Source: Christensenella tenuis
GTDB lineage: Bacteria; Bacillota; Clostridia; Christensenellales; Christensenellaceae
Reading direction: 5' to 3'
NCBI RefSeq assembly: GCF_014287795.1
Contig: NZ_JACOON010000003.1
Span: forward strand, 303,130 to 367,129
Length of the DNA stretch: 64,000 nucleotides
Below, one piece after another: positions 50,801-58,254 of the stretch. Below the pieces are notes generated by a model. That model saw only the letters and a program-made list of their open reading frames with translations, made no database searches and was not told where the DNA came from. The position numbers and the translations under genes are program-made. Every line of letters begins with the position of its first letter. Position 1 is the first letter of the stretch.

Positions 50801-51736
50801 CTACTTTATGAGCTTAAAGCCATCTCTTTCATGTTCACGCTTCCAGTTCTCCAGCAGCTGTATAATGATCTCCTGCATTTGTTTTGGAGTATAGTCCTTG
50901 GGAAAATATTTTTGCAGTATCGTTCCCCTAAGTGTCACCTTCATATCCAATGGCTGTTCCGCCCGCATGATAGCTTCGATCCCTTCCTCTGTTAAAATTC
51001 CTTCCTTGCTCATTACTTTCATAAGCCCCGCTTGTTTCCCGGATATTTTTCCATATTTTTCTACGGCGCAGCCTGCCCATATCTGTTCTTTATTTTTTAG
51101 ATAGGATAAATCCACAGCAGGGATAAAATCCAGTTCTTTATTATCTACCATATCTAATAAAGGCTGTATCAAATATGTGAGGCGGATATATCGCTCAACC
51201 TGTTTATAGCTATCACCACCTGTTTCCCCTATAATCTCAGTTGTTCTTTTTCCTAAATGTGGGACATCTTGTCCCACATTTTTCTCTGGTCTCCCCAATT
51301 TTCTTATAACCGCTTCTGTTTTCATACGGTATGCAAAAGCCTTTTCGCTTGGCAGGATATGAACGCGCTGTCCGAGATTCGTGTCCACCATGATGATCGT
51401 CGCTTCATCGTCGTCCATAGACGTAACAATGGCAGGAGCTGTTTCCAGTCCTGCCATGATCGCCGCTTGCAGCCGCCGGTGCCCGGCTATCGTTTCCACT
51501 CCGTCCTTTCCGTCACGCGGCCTTGCTAATATAGGTATCTGTATCCCGATCCGTTTTACGCTTTCTATCAGTTCCAGCATCTCCGCGTCATCCCGTATTT
51601 TGAACGGATGATTTTTAAATGGATAAAATTCATCGATTGGCAGCTCTCTGATCTCTCTTGTCTCGTTTCCTTCTTGCGGGAGTGATGGAAACCAATCGTC
51701 CGAACCGATCTTCACTTTCTTTTTTTCGCCGCTCAT
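50801..51736 (-). CDS. parB: ParB-family partition protein of the ICE
   Basis: The 311-residue protein has the ParB N-terminal domain (LIESVKRIGIQIPILARP, AGHRRLQAA, NLGQRVHILPSEKAFAYR), a central HTH (EIIGETGGDSYKQVERYIRLTYL) and a C-terminal part with YFPKDYTPKQMQEIIIQLLE. It binds a centromere-like site and works with ParA for stable inheritance of the excised or replicating ICE. Its first 107 bases overlap the end of parA, so the two are tightly coupled. Confidence 0.92.
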   Translation of the reverse strand: MSGEKKKVKIGSDDWFPSLPQEGNETREIRELPIDEFYPFKNHPFKIRDDAEMLELIESVKRIGIQIPILARPRDGKDGVETIAGHRRLQAAIMAGLETAPAIVTSMDDDEATIIMVDTNLGQRVHILPSEKAFAYRMKTEAVIRKLGRPEKNVGQDVPHLGKRTTEIIGETGGDSYKQVERYIRLTYLIQPLLDMVDNKELDFIPAVDLSYLKNKEQIWAGCAVEKYGKISGKQAGLMKVMSKEGILTEEGIEAIMRAEQPLDMKVTLRGTILQKYFPKDYTPKQMQEIIIQLLENWKREHERDGFKLIK

Positions 51737-52526
51737 TGTTTATGACCTCCTTTGCCAGCTTTATGTATTCCTCCTGCGCCCGAATGACCGTCTTTCCTCT
51801 CGGCTTATACCGGAAAATACTGCTCCCCATACGCCCACACTCCTTCAATTTCACAGTATAAGGAATATAGGCCTGAAAGATCCTCTCTCTTTTTCCCAAT
51901 GTCTCAACGATGCCTTCCTGCTCCCGTCTTGTATACTTCGCTCGTTCATTCATCATTGTGACAAGTATGCCATCAACTGTGAGCGCTGGATTGATCCCGC
52001 TCCTCCGTATTTTCCGGATGGTTTCCCTGATCTCGGCGATTCCTTCCACACTATACATCTCAGGCTGCGTCGGTATAATGACTCCATTTGCCGCTGCCAA
52101 TACATTGATGGTAAGGATGTTAAGAGATGGCTGGCTGTCGATCAGGATATATTCATATTCATGCCGTATCATATCCACATACCTATTCAAAAGCTGCTCC
52201 CGCCCAAATTCGTTAATCAGGCCGGCCTCAAATCCGGCAAGCTCCCTGCTTGCTGGCAGAAGCTCCATTCCCTCAGTATGTTGTAAGATGCCATCATGTG
52301 GTTCGAGTTTATCTCCGTTTACGAGATCTTCGATGACGTCTTTTACTGTCCGTCTCAGCTCATTTACATTATTCCATCCTAAGCCTTTGGTAAGATTGCT
52401 CTGTGGGTCAAAATCTATGAGCAATACCTTTTTCCCCTCATACGCGAGTGCCGCTCCTAAATTGATCGTTGTAGTTGTTTTTCCGACCCCGCCTTTTTGA
52501 TTTGCGATCGCTATGACACGTGACAT
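51630..52526 (-). CDS. parA: ParA-family partition ATPase
   Basis: The 298-residue protein starts at ATG 52526 (MSRVIAIANQKGG), chosen because GGAGG lies 8 bases upstream. The deviant Walker A is KGGVGKTT, followed by DFDPQSNLT and IDSQPSLNILTINVL. It is the Soj/ParA ATPase that positions the element via ParB. A 25-bp inverted repeat 70-95 bases upstream could be its operator or the parS site. The C-terminal basic tail overlaps parB. Confidence 0.95.
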   Translation of the reverse strand: MSRVIAIANQKGGVGKTTTTINLGAALAYEGKKVLLIDFDPQSNLTKGLGWNNVNELRRTVKDVIEDLVNGDKLEPHDGILQHTEGMELLPASRELAGFEAGLINEFGREQLLNRYVDMIRHEYEYILIDSQPSLNILTINVLAAANGVIIPTQPEMYSVEGIAEIRETIRKIRRSGINPALTVDGILVTMMNERAKYTRREQEGIVETLGKRERIFQAYIPYTVKLKECGRMGSSIFRYKPRGKTVIRAQEEYIKLAKEVINNERRKKESEDRFGRLVSITPARRKRDKRDQRAANR

Positions 52527-52595
52527 CTTCATGTCCTCCCTTTGTTTTGATACTTCCACTATATTTCAAAAGATATTGAACATCCAAAAATGAGC

Positions 52596-52620
52596 TGCCT
52601 GCCAAATTATTTGACAGGCA
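52596..52620. promoter_or_regulatory. 25-bp inverted repeat upstream of parA
   Basis: TGCCTG-c-CAAAT-t-ATTTG-a-CAGGCA is an almost perfect palindrome, with only the two spacer bases unmatched. It lies in the 245-bp gap between the DUF4160 gene and parA and is a good candidate for parS or a ParA/ParB operator. Confidence 0.6.
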
Positions 52621-52623
52621 TAC

Positions 52624-52648
52624 AAAAAAGCGCCTGTCTCCAGACGCT
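52624..52648 (-). terminator. Terminator upstream of parA
   Basis: AGCGTCTG and CAGGCGCT pair (one T-G) around GAGA on the minus strand, followed by six T. It ends the DUF4160 pair transcript. The stretch 52,649-52,771 is AT-rich with no ORF. Confidence 0.75.
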
Positions 52649-52771
52649 ACATATCATCGATAACTATAAATCAATCGCATTACCGTTAATGAATTTTATA
52701 TTTTTCAGATAACAAATTACAAATACTACGCCAATTTGCAAAATTAAATTTTTCTGCTACAGGTAATAATC

Positions 52772-53050
52772 TTAGCAATAGAATGTAATTTCATTTACAC
52801 AGAAATGCTGCTTCCATTTACTACAAATCATAAAAAACTGGGCAGAAATAATATCAAGCAAATCATTCAGCACATTTTGAGGGATGTGGCTATTATTATT
52901 TGCAAGAATACACCCTCCGGAGGAAGTCAGCCATACTTTCGTTGTATTCGCTCCCGGTTTTCCCTCTCCAATATGAACATGAATCGGTTCTCCATTTTCA
53001 TTGGACCAGAAATACACCAAATATTTTCCGAATCTGAATAGATTAGGCAC
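52772..53050 (-). CDS. DUF4160-domain protein
   Basis: The 92-residue protein starts at GTG 53050 (MPNLFRFGKYLVYFWSNENG), with GGAGG 8 bases upstream. It is a typical DUF4160 protein: EPIHVHIGEGKPG, TTKVWL, GGCILANNNSHIP, and the end CVNEITFYC. DUF4160 proteins usually occur in pairs with a small DUF2442-like partner, as here, and such pairs behave like toxin-antitoxin loci in annotation, although proof is limited. Its start overlaps the partner's end by 8 bases. Confidence 0.85.
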   Translation of the reverse strand: MPNLFRFGKYLVYFWSNENGEPIHVHIGEGKPGANTTKVWLTSSGGCILANNNSHIPQNVLNDLLDIISAQFFMICSKWKQHFCVNEITFYC

Positions 53051-53312
53051 AGCATGCACCTCCGCGCTCCGCAAAACGATATATTAAATGTGCATTGTGC
53101 TCTAACAACGTCGTAAAATCCTGAATTTCTTTATCTGTAAATCCTTCGCGTTCAATCCATCTATAATCCGGCAAGGAACATCTGGCCGTATCAAATCCAT
53201 GCTCGGTCGGCCGCTCAAAGTGCACTTCTACCGAGCGCACTCCATCCTTATCCAGAATCTGCGAATGAATAATTTCTGTTTCATCCGGCAAAGTAATATA
53301 AGGATACATCAT
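53043..53312 (-). CDS. Small partner of the DUF4160 protein (DUF2442-like)
   Basis: The 89-residue protein starts at ATG 53312 (MMYPYITLPDETEI), with AAAGGA about 12 bases upstream; the frame before it is AT-rich non-coding DNA. It has the strand pattern HSQILDKDGVRSVEVHFERP and a C-terminal helix LEHNAHLIYRFAERGG. It is the outermost gene of the ICE on this side, about 220 bp from the tRNA. The DUF2442-like label rests on size and pairing with DUF4160. Confidence 0.65.
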   Translation of the reverse strand: MMYPYITLPDETEIIHSQILDKDGVRSVEVHFERPTEHGFDTARCSLPDYRWIEREGFTDKEIQDFTTLLEHNAHLIYRFAERGGACCA

Positions 53313-53501
53313 GTTCGTATATTCCTTTCTTAATATCAATCTATTTATATTATACCCTATTTCCGAATACAAGTTAACTGCTTTTATTGTACCAAAACAA
53401 ACACAGTATACCATAGAACACGATCATTTTATAATTGGAGAGACCATTATAAAAATGGAAGTACGTATTTTGTGCGATTTTCAAACATAATTGTTGTCAA
53501 T

Positions 53502-53530
53502 AAAAAAACTCCCGATTTATATCGAGAGTT
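53502..53530 (-). terminator. Terminator directly after tRNA-Arg
   Basis: AACTCTCGAT and ATCGGGAGTT pair (one A-C mismatch) around ATAA on the minus strand and are followed by seven T. It begins two bases after the tRNA CCA end. Confidence 0.8.
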
Positions 53531-53532
53531 TT

Positions 53533-53608
53533 TGGCGCACCTGAGACGATTTGAACGTCCGACACCGCGCGTCGGAGGCGCGTGCTCTATCCACTGAGCT
53601 ACAGGTGC
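53533..53608 (-). tRNA. tRNA-Arg (anticodon CCG)
   Basis: The 76-base gene folds as a cloverleaf: acceptor GCACCTG/CAGGTGC, D-arm TAGCTCAGTGGATAGAGC, anticodon stem CGCGC/GCGCG with loop CTCCGAC (anticodon CCG, codon CGG), T-arm GGACG-TTCAAAT-CGTCT (last pair G-T). Discriminator G and CCA are encoded. Its 3' end points to the ICE, as expected for a tRNA attachment site. Confidence 0.95.
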
Positions 53609-53816
53609 TCGTATAGTATCATCAGTTATATTTCAGACTGCTTGTCCTTATCGGTTTTCAAACATTTTTCAAACATTTCTGCATAAAACGTGCAAATTTT
53701 CCTTTTTCTACCTTTACTGCAACTCACCGCCTTTCTTCCATTTTTCGGCTTAACAGCGCCGTTTTTCGCGTATCATGTGACACTTGGTATCACTACTGAA
53801 TACTACCGCTATTTCC

Positions 53817-53855
53817 GTCGGAGTCCTGCGCTCTATCCAGCTGAGCTACGAGCAC
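53817..53855 (-). pseudogene. 5' half of a second tRNA-Arg (truncated)
   Basis: The minus strand reads GTGCTCG-TA, then the D-arm GCTCAGCTGGATAGAGC and CAGGA-CTCCGAC. It is a normal tRNA-Arg up to the anticodon loop, but no matching TCCTG stem, T-arm or acceptor strand follows. The break falls in the anticodon loop, in the octamer CTCCGACG that is also present in the intact tRNA-Arg(CCG). It is probably a recombination scar left by an integrated element. The 208 bp between the two tRNAs have no ORF; an inverted repeat GTGACAC...GTATCAC lies near 53,777-53,793. Confidence 0.75.
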
Positions 53856-53875
53856 ATGAAACTGCAAAATGCAGT

Positions 53876-54598
53876 TTACAATACTTTGGAAAGAAAATCC
53901 TGCAACCGTGAGTTCTTCGGAGAACCGAAAAATTCTGCCGGCGGCGCCTGTTCGAGAACTTTGCCCTCGTCCATAAACAGGCAACGGGTTGCAACTTCCT
54001 TCGCAAACCCCATTTCATGTGTAACGACAACCATTGTCATTCCTTCATCTGCAAGCGTATGCATAAAGTCAAGCACCTCGCCCACCATTTCAGGATCGAG
54101 CGCAGACGTCGGCTCATCAAAGAGCATCACATCCGGATTCATCGCAAGTGCACGCACAATCGCCACACGCTGTTGCTGCCCCCCCGAAAGCTGCGAAGGG
54201 TATGAATCTATTTTATCCGATAATCCGATTCTTTTCAAGAGTGTTTCTGCACGTTCTTGCGCTTCATCCTCCGTCATCAAGCCAAGTTTTAATGGAGCAA
54301 GCGTAATATTCTGTCCTACGGTCTTGTGGGGAAACAAATTGAACTGTTGGAAAACCATACCCATTTTTTGGCGTACTTTATCGATATTTGTATTCTTATC
54401 GGTCAAAAGTTTTCCTTCGAACCAGATCTCACCGCCGGTCGGTACCTCAAGCATATTCAGGCACCGCAGGAAGGTAGACTTTCCGCTCCCCGACGGCCCG
54501 ACAATCACTACTTTTTCCCCGCGCTCAATGTGCTCGTCGATTCCTTTAAGCACAACATTTTCATTGAATTGTTTATATAGCTCTTTTACAATAATCAT
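53876..54598 (-). CDS. glnQ: Polar amino-acid ABC transporter ATP-binding protein
   Basis: The 240-residue ATPase has Walker A GPSGSGKS, Q-loop FQQFNLFPHKT, signature LSGGQQQR, and Walker B DVMLFDEPTSALDPE followed by the H-loop VTHE. This is the GlnQ/HisP class that powers uptake of glutamine or other polar amino acids. It closes the SBP-permease-ATPase operon and ends 20 bases before the tRNA fragment. The substrate cannot be fixed from sequence alone. Confidence 0.93.
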   Translation of the reverse strand: MIIVKELYKQFNENVVLKGIDEHIERGEKVVIVGPSGSGKSTFLRCLNMLEVPTGGEIWFEGKLLTDKNTNIDKVRQKMGMVFQQFNLFPHKTVGQNITLAPLKLGLMTEDEAQERAETLLKRIGLSDKIDSYPSQLSGGQQQRVAIVRALAMNPDVMLFDEPTSALDPEMVGEVLDFMHTLADEGMTMVVVTHEMGFAKEVATRCLFMDEGKVLEQAPPAEFFGSPKNSRLQDFLSKVL

Positions 54599-54607
54599 TA
54601 TGCGGCC

Positions 54608-55378
54608 CTACCTCACATCGCTCTGGGCGAGTTTCTTTTCCAGTTTCCTGAGCGCCCACGTAATCAGCATAACAATACCAAGATAAACAAGTGCAATAAA
54701 GATCAGCGGAACAAAAGCGTCCATGGTCCGCGAGCGTACCAGCTCGGCGGCGCGCGTCAAATCCGTAACCGCAACATATCCAACGATAGACGTTTCCTTA
54801 AACAGTACAATAAATTCATTCCCCAGCGCAGGAAGGATATTCTTGATTGCCTGCGGAAAAATAATGGTACGCATCGTCATGCCGTTTGTAAGGCCCAGAG
54901 ACCGTCCTGCTTCCATTTGCCCACGCGGTACAGCCATAATACCCGAGCGTACGATCTCAGCAACGTAAGCGCCGCTGTTGATGCCAAATGCAAGCGCTGC
55001 AACATAAGGCGCCATCTCAATCGGTGCGGCGGCAAAAATAATGTAATACATAATTAAAAGCTGTACCAGTACCGGCGTTCCCCGGATTACCGTCAAATAG
55101 ATATCACAGATAATGTTCAGCCATTTCAGGCGCTTATTGCGCAGTGCATTGACCTTAGCGATTGCAACCACCGATCCGATTACAACCCCCATCAATACCG
55201 CGATTCCAGCGATCATCAGGGTAACGAGCAAACCGTCGAGGAACATCGTCCAGCGGTCATTCGCAATCAACGTATTATAAATTTGTTGTCCAAGATTGTC
55301 AAACATATCCCCAAGCTCCATAATTTGCCATACACCGGCAACTATTTGCCACGTTTTTTCAGGAAAACGCGCAAGCAT
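54608..55378 (-). CDS. Polar amino-acid ABC transporter permease
   Basis: The protein (up to 256 residues) has the HisM/GlnP fold with five membrane helices and the EAA loop MEAGRSLGLTNGMTMRTIIFPQAIKNILP. The N-terminal 20-24 residues may not be used, because ATG codons at MELGDMF and MFDNLG lie closer to the conserved start. It is 9 bases from glnQ, and a terminator separates it from the binding-protein gene upstream, which normally lets the binding protein be made in excess. Confidence 0.92.
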   Translation of the reverse strand: MLARFPEKTWQIVAGVWQIMELGDMFDNLGQQIYNTLIANDRWTMFLDGLLVTLMIAGIAVLMGVVIGSVVAIAKVNALRNKRLKWLNIICDIYLTVIRGTPVLVQLLIMYYIIFAAAPIEMAPYVAALAFGINSGAYVAEIVRSGIMAVPRGQMEAGRSLGLTNGMTMRTIIFPQAIKNILPALGNEFIVLFKETSIVGYVAVTDLTRAAELVRSRTMDAFVPLIFIALVYLGIVMLITWALRKLEKKLAQSDVR

Positions 55379-55402
55379 GTTTTATTATACTATACTTATG
55401 GA

Positions 55403-55443
55403 GAAAAAAAAAGTTTGCAGAAGAAAATTCTTCTGCAAACTTT
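55403..55443 (-). terminator. Attenuating terminator between binding protein and permease genes
   Basis: A 14-bp stem, AGTTTGCAGAAGAA against TTCTTCTGCAAACT, with a two-base loop region is followed by nine T on the minus strand. Part of the transcription from the binding-protein gene should stop here. Confidence 0.88.
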
Positions 55444-55455
55444 AAAAAATCGAGA

Positions 55456-56349
55456 TTATTCAGCTTCCGAAGATGTTCCCGAATACTGGTCGAAATGCTT
55501 CTGCGTCAAATCCTGAATGTCGCCCTTCATATCCGCCAACACTTTATTGATCACTTCCAGTAAATCGTCTGATTCGCCCTTCCGTACCGCCATCGCATAC
55601 TGTTCCGTCGTGAGGACGTCGTCATACACCGTCAGACTGTCATTATTTGCCACAATGCTCTGTGCCGGCAGCTTATCCACAACTACCGCGTCCAGCTTAC
55701 CGTTCGCAAGGTCCATGCCTGCCTCGATCGCGCTCTTATACTGTTTTACGGTCGCTCCTTCTACCATATCCGATACAAAAAGGTCGCCTGTCGTTCCAAG
55801 CTGCACGCCGATCGTTTTTCCCGCAAGATCTTCCACCGTGGCGCCCGCAACTTTGGGATCGTCTTTCGTTACGATTACCATCTGGTTGGACGTTGCATAT
55901 TCATCCGAGAAATCAACGCTCTGCTGACGCTCTTCCGTGATCGTATAACCGGCCGCGATAAAGTCGCCTTTGCCGCCGTTCAGCGCCGGAACCAGGCCGT
56001 CAAAATCCATATCTACAACTGTCAGCTTCACACCCAGCTCGTCTGCAATTTTCTGTGCGATTTCAATATCCACACCCGTCGGCTGATTGTCGTCGCCAAG
56101 GTATTCATAGGGAGGGAACTGTGCGTTCGTCAGAAGTACAAGTTCTCCCGCTTCCTTGATCTTATCCACCAGGCTGCCTGCCGCTGCACCTTCGTCGGAC
56201 GCCTCTGCGCTTTCAGACGCATCTGCGGACGGTTCTGCGGAAGCGGCCTCGGAAGGCGATTCCGACGCGGCCGTTTCCGGCGCGGAGCATGCTGCGAACA
56301 CTGCCACAGCCATGAATACTGTCAGTACTAAAGCAATTATCTTTTTCAT
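55456..56349 (-). CDS. Polar amino-acid ABC transporter substrate-binding lipoprotein
   Basis: The 297-residue protein has a lipoprotein signal peptide with lipobox VFAAC (Cys20) and a Ser/Glu/Ala-rich linker (about 25-60). A type II periplasmic-binding fold follows: LVLLTNAQFPPYEYLGDDN, GVDIEIAQKIADELG, FDGLVPALNGGKGDFIAAGYT, and AGKTIGVQLGTTGD. It captures an amino acid outside the cell for the permease. It is the first gene of the operon, with a short AT-rich upstream region (56,350-56,443) likely to hold the promoter. Confidence 0.93.
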   Translation of the reverse strand: MKKIIALVLTVFMAVAVFAACSAPETAASESPSEAASAEPSADASESAEASDEGAAAGSLVDKIKEAGELVLLTNAQFPPYEYLGDDNQPTGVDIEIAQKIADELGVKLTVVDMDFDGLVPALNGGKGDFIAAGYTITEERQQSVDFSDEYATSNQMVIVTKDDPKVAGATVEDLAGKTIGVQLGTTGDLFVSDMVEGATVKQYKSAIEAGMDLANGKLDAVVVDKLPAQSIVANNDSLTVYDDVLTTEQYAMAVRKGESDDLLEVINKVLADMKGDIQDLTQKHFDQYSGTSSEAE

Positions 56350-56443
56350 ATCGTTCCTCCAATAAATATTTTAAACTTATAATGTATAATTATACATATA
56401 TATTCAGAAAAATCAATCCCTTTATGCAAAATATGAATATTTT

Positions 56444-58156
56444 TTACCCGACTCCCAAAATCTTATGTATGTCTGCCGAAACAGCGGCATATAATTTAGA
56501 TGCATTCTCCTCATTCGGGCACTTCAGCGAATAATACACCTTAATTTTAGGTTCCGTTCCCGAAGGACGAACAACAACCGAACTGCCGCCCGCCAGCGCA
56601 TACCCCATCACATCCGATTTTGGAAGATCGATTTTTTGCGTTTCCCGTTCGCTTTTCTCCACGGAGGCCAGGTAATCAGACACTTTCACTACTTTTGCAC
56701 CGCCCAGTTCGGTAATAGAATCTATGCGCAGGCTCTTCATAAGTTCCGCCATGTGCAGCATTCCATCCGCGCCTTCAAAGGTGAAGCTTTCAAGTTTATC
56801 GTAAAAATATCCGTGCTCCAGATATAGCTCGTTAAGCCTGTCGGCAAGTGTTTTTCCCTGCTGGCGGTAATAGGAAGCCATCTCGCAAATCAGCATGGCT
56901 GCATTCACGGCATCCTTGTCACGCGCATGCGTCCCGGAAAGGTAGCCATAGCTTTCCTCAAATCCAAACACATAACGGTCTGCTTCTCCGTTTTCTTCCA
57001 GCAGGCCAATCTGTTCTCCAATAAATTTAAAGCCGGTTAATACGTTTTTAAGCTGTACGCCATATTGATCGGCAATGCTCTGCGCCATTTCCGTTGTAAC
57101 GATCGTCTTGACTGCGACCGGATTTTCGGGCATTGTCCCGTACTTTTTACGCATTGCGCACACAAAATCAAACAGTAAAACGCCCATTTGGTTCCCATTG
57201 ATCAGAACATAGTTTCCGTCCTGCCGGACAGCCGCGCCCACACGGTCACAATCCGGATCGGTTCCCAGCAGCAAATCCGCACCTGTCTTCGCGCATAGTT
57301 CCAGACCAAGCTGAAGCGCGGCCTTTTCCTCGGGATTTGGGTAAGGGCACGTTGTGAAATTCTCGTCCGGCTCTTCCTGCTCCGGAACAACTGTAATAGT
57401 TTGGAAGCCTGTTTCGTTCAAAATCCTCAATACCGGTTTTAATCCCGTTCCGTTGAGAGGCGTGTAAACGATCCTGATATCGCCGCCGTCCTCAAAAACG
57501 CTATAGCTTCTTACTGCGTCAAAATATGCATCAATTGTGTCCTGTCCAATATATCGAATTTTGCCTTCGTTCAGAAAGGTATCAAAATTTCCTGTATGGA
57601 TATCCCGGAAAATATCCTTGCGTTCAATATAGCCGGTAATTTTTTCTGCCGCATCGAGCGTAATCTGGCATCCGTCCGGGCCATATACCTTGTATCCGTT
57701 GTATTTTGCCGGGTTGTGGCTCGCAGTCACAACGATACCTGCACTGCATCCAAGATGTCTGACCGCAAAGGAAAGCATGGGCGTAGGCATCAGCGTCTCA
57801 TATTGAAACACTTTGATTCCATTCTGCGCAAAAACCTCTGCGGCTGCCCGGGCAAACTGCCGCGAATTCTTACGGCTGTCATAGGCAATTGCGATGGAAG
57901 GCCTTTTAAATTCTTCATTTAGGTAGTCCGCAAGCCCCTGCGACGCCTTTCTGACTGTGTAAATATTCATACGGTTTGTCCCTGCGCCAATAACGCCCCG
58001 AAGGCCGCCCGTACCAAACGCAAGGTTACGATAAAAACGGTCTTTGACCGCTTCGTCATCCTTTTTAATTTTTATAAGCTCTTCCGCAACTTCCTTGTCT
58101 TCCGTTGCGTTTTCAATCCATTGCTTATATAGTTCTCTTTCGTTCATTCGTTTCAC
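56444..58156 (-). CDS. pgcA: Phosphoglucomutase/phosphomannomutase
   Basis: The 570-residue alpha-D-phosphohexomutase has the catalytic serine in TASHNPAKYNGYKVYG (about 145), metal-binding DPDCDR (about 308), sugar-binding FGFEESYGYL (about 408) and phosphate-binding RPSGTEPKIK near the C-terminus. It interconverts glucose-1- and -6-phosphate (or the mannose forms). Being next to mannose-6-phosphate isomerase and mannose-1-phosphate guanylyltransferase, it could supply mannose-1-phosphate for GDP-mannose. Length fits the PgcA type. Confidence 0.92.
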   Translation of the reverse strand: MKRMNERELYKQWIENATEDKEVAEELIKIKKDDEAVKDRFYRNLAFGTGGLRGVIGAGTNRMNIYTVRKASQGLADYLNEEFKRPSIAIAYDSRKNSRQFARAAAEVFAQNGIKVFQYETLMPTPMLSFAVRHLGCSAGIVVTASHNPAKYNGYKVYGPDGCQITLDAAEKITGYIERKDIFRDIHTGNFDTFLNEGKIRYIGQDTIDAYFDAVRSYSVFEDGGDIRIVYTPLNGTGLKPVLRILNETGFQTITVVPEQEEPDENFTTCPYPNPEEKAALQLGLELCAKTGADLLLGTDPDCDRVGAAVRQDGNYVLINGNQMGVLLFDFVCAMRKKYGTMPENPVAVKTIVTTEMAQSIADQYGVQLKNVLTGFKFIGEQIGLLEENGEADRYVFGFEESYGYLSGTHARDKDAVNAAMLICEMASYYRQQGKTLADRLNELYLEHGYFYDKLESFTFEGADGMLHMAELMKSLRIDSITELGGAKVVKVSDYLASVEKSERETQKIDLPKSDVMGYALAGGSSVVVRPSGTEPKIKVYYSLKCPNEENASKLYAAVSADIHKILGVG

Positions 58157-58254
58157 CTTTAAAAATTCTGCCCGCTGCTTTTATACCTTTTCCAGTATAT
58201 CAGTCTTTTCCATTCTTCTCAACAGGAAATCCGGCTCTTATTTCTGTCCTGAAC

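Noticed and set aside
53502..53608. Assigning the ICE integrase to the serine recombinase at 16.6-18.5 kb
   Set aside because: That recombinase ends exactly at the nested element's terminus and belongs to it. The ICE's own integrase is not in this window.
53793..53984. A 63-codon minus-strand frame ending in VAQLDRAQDS
   Set aside because: This peptide is the well-known false translation of a tRNA-Arg 5' half and is explained by the tRNA fragment.
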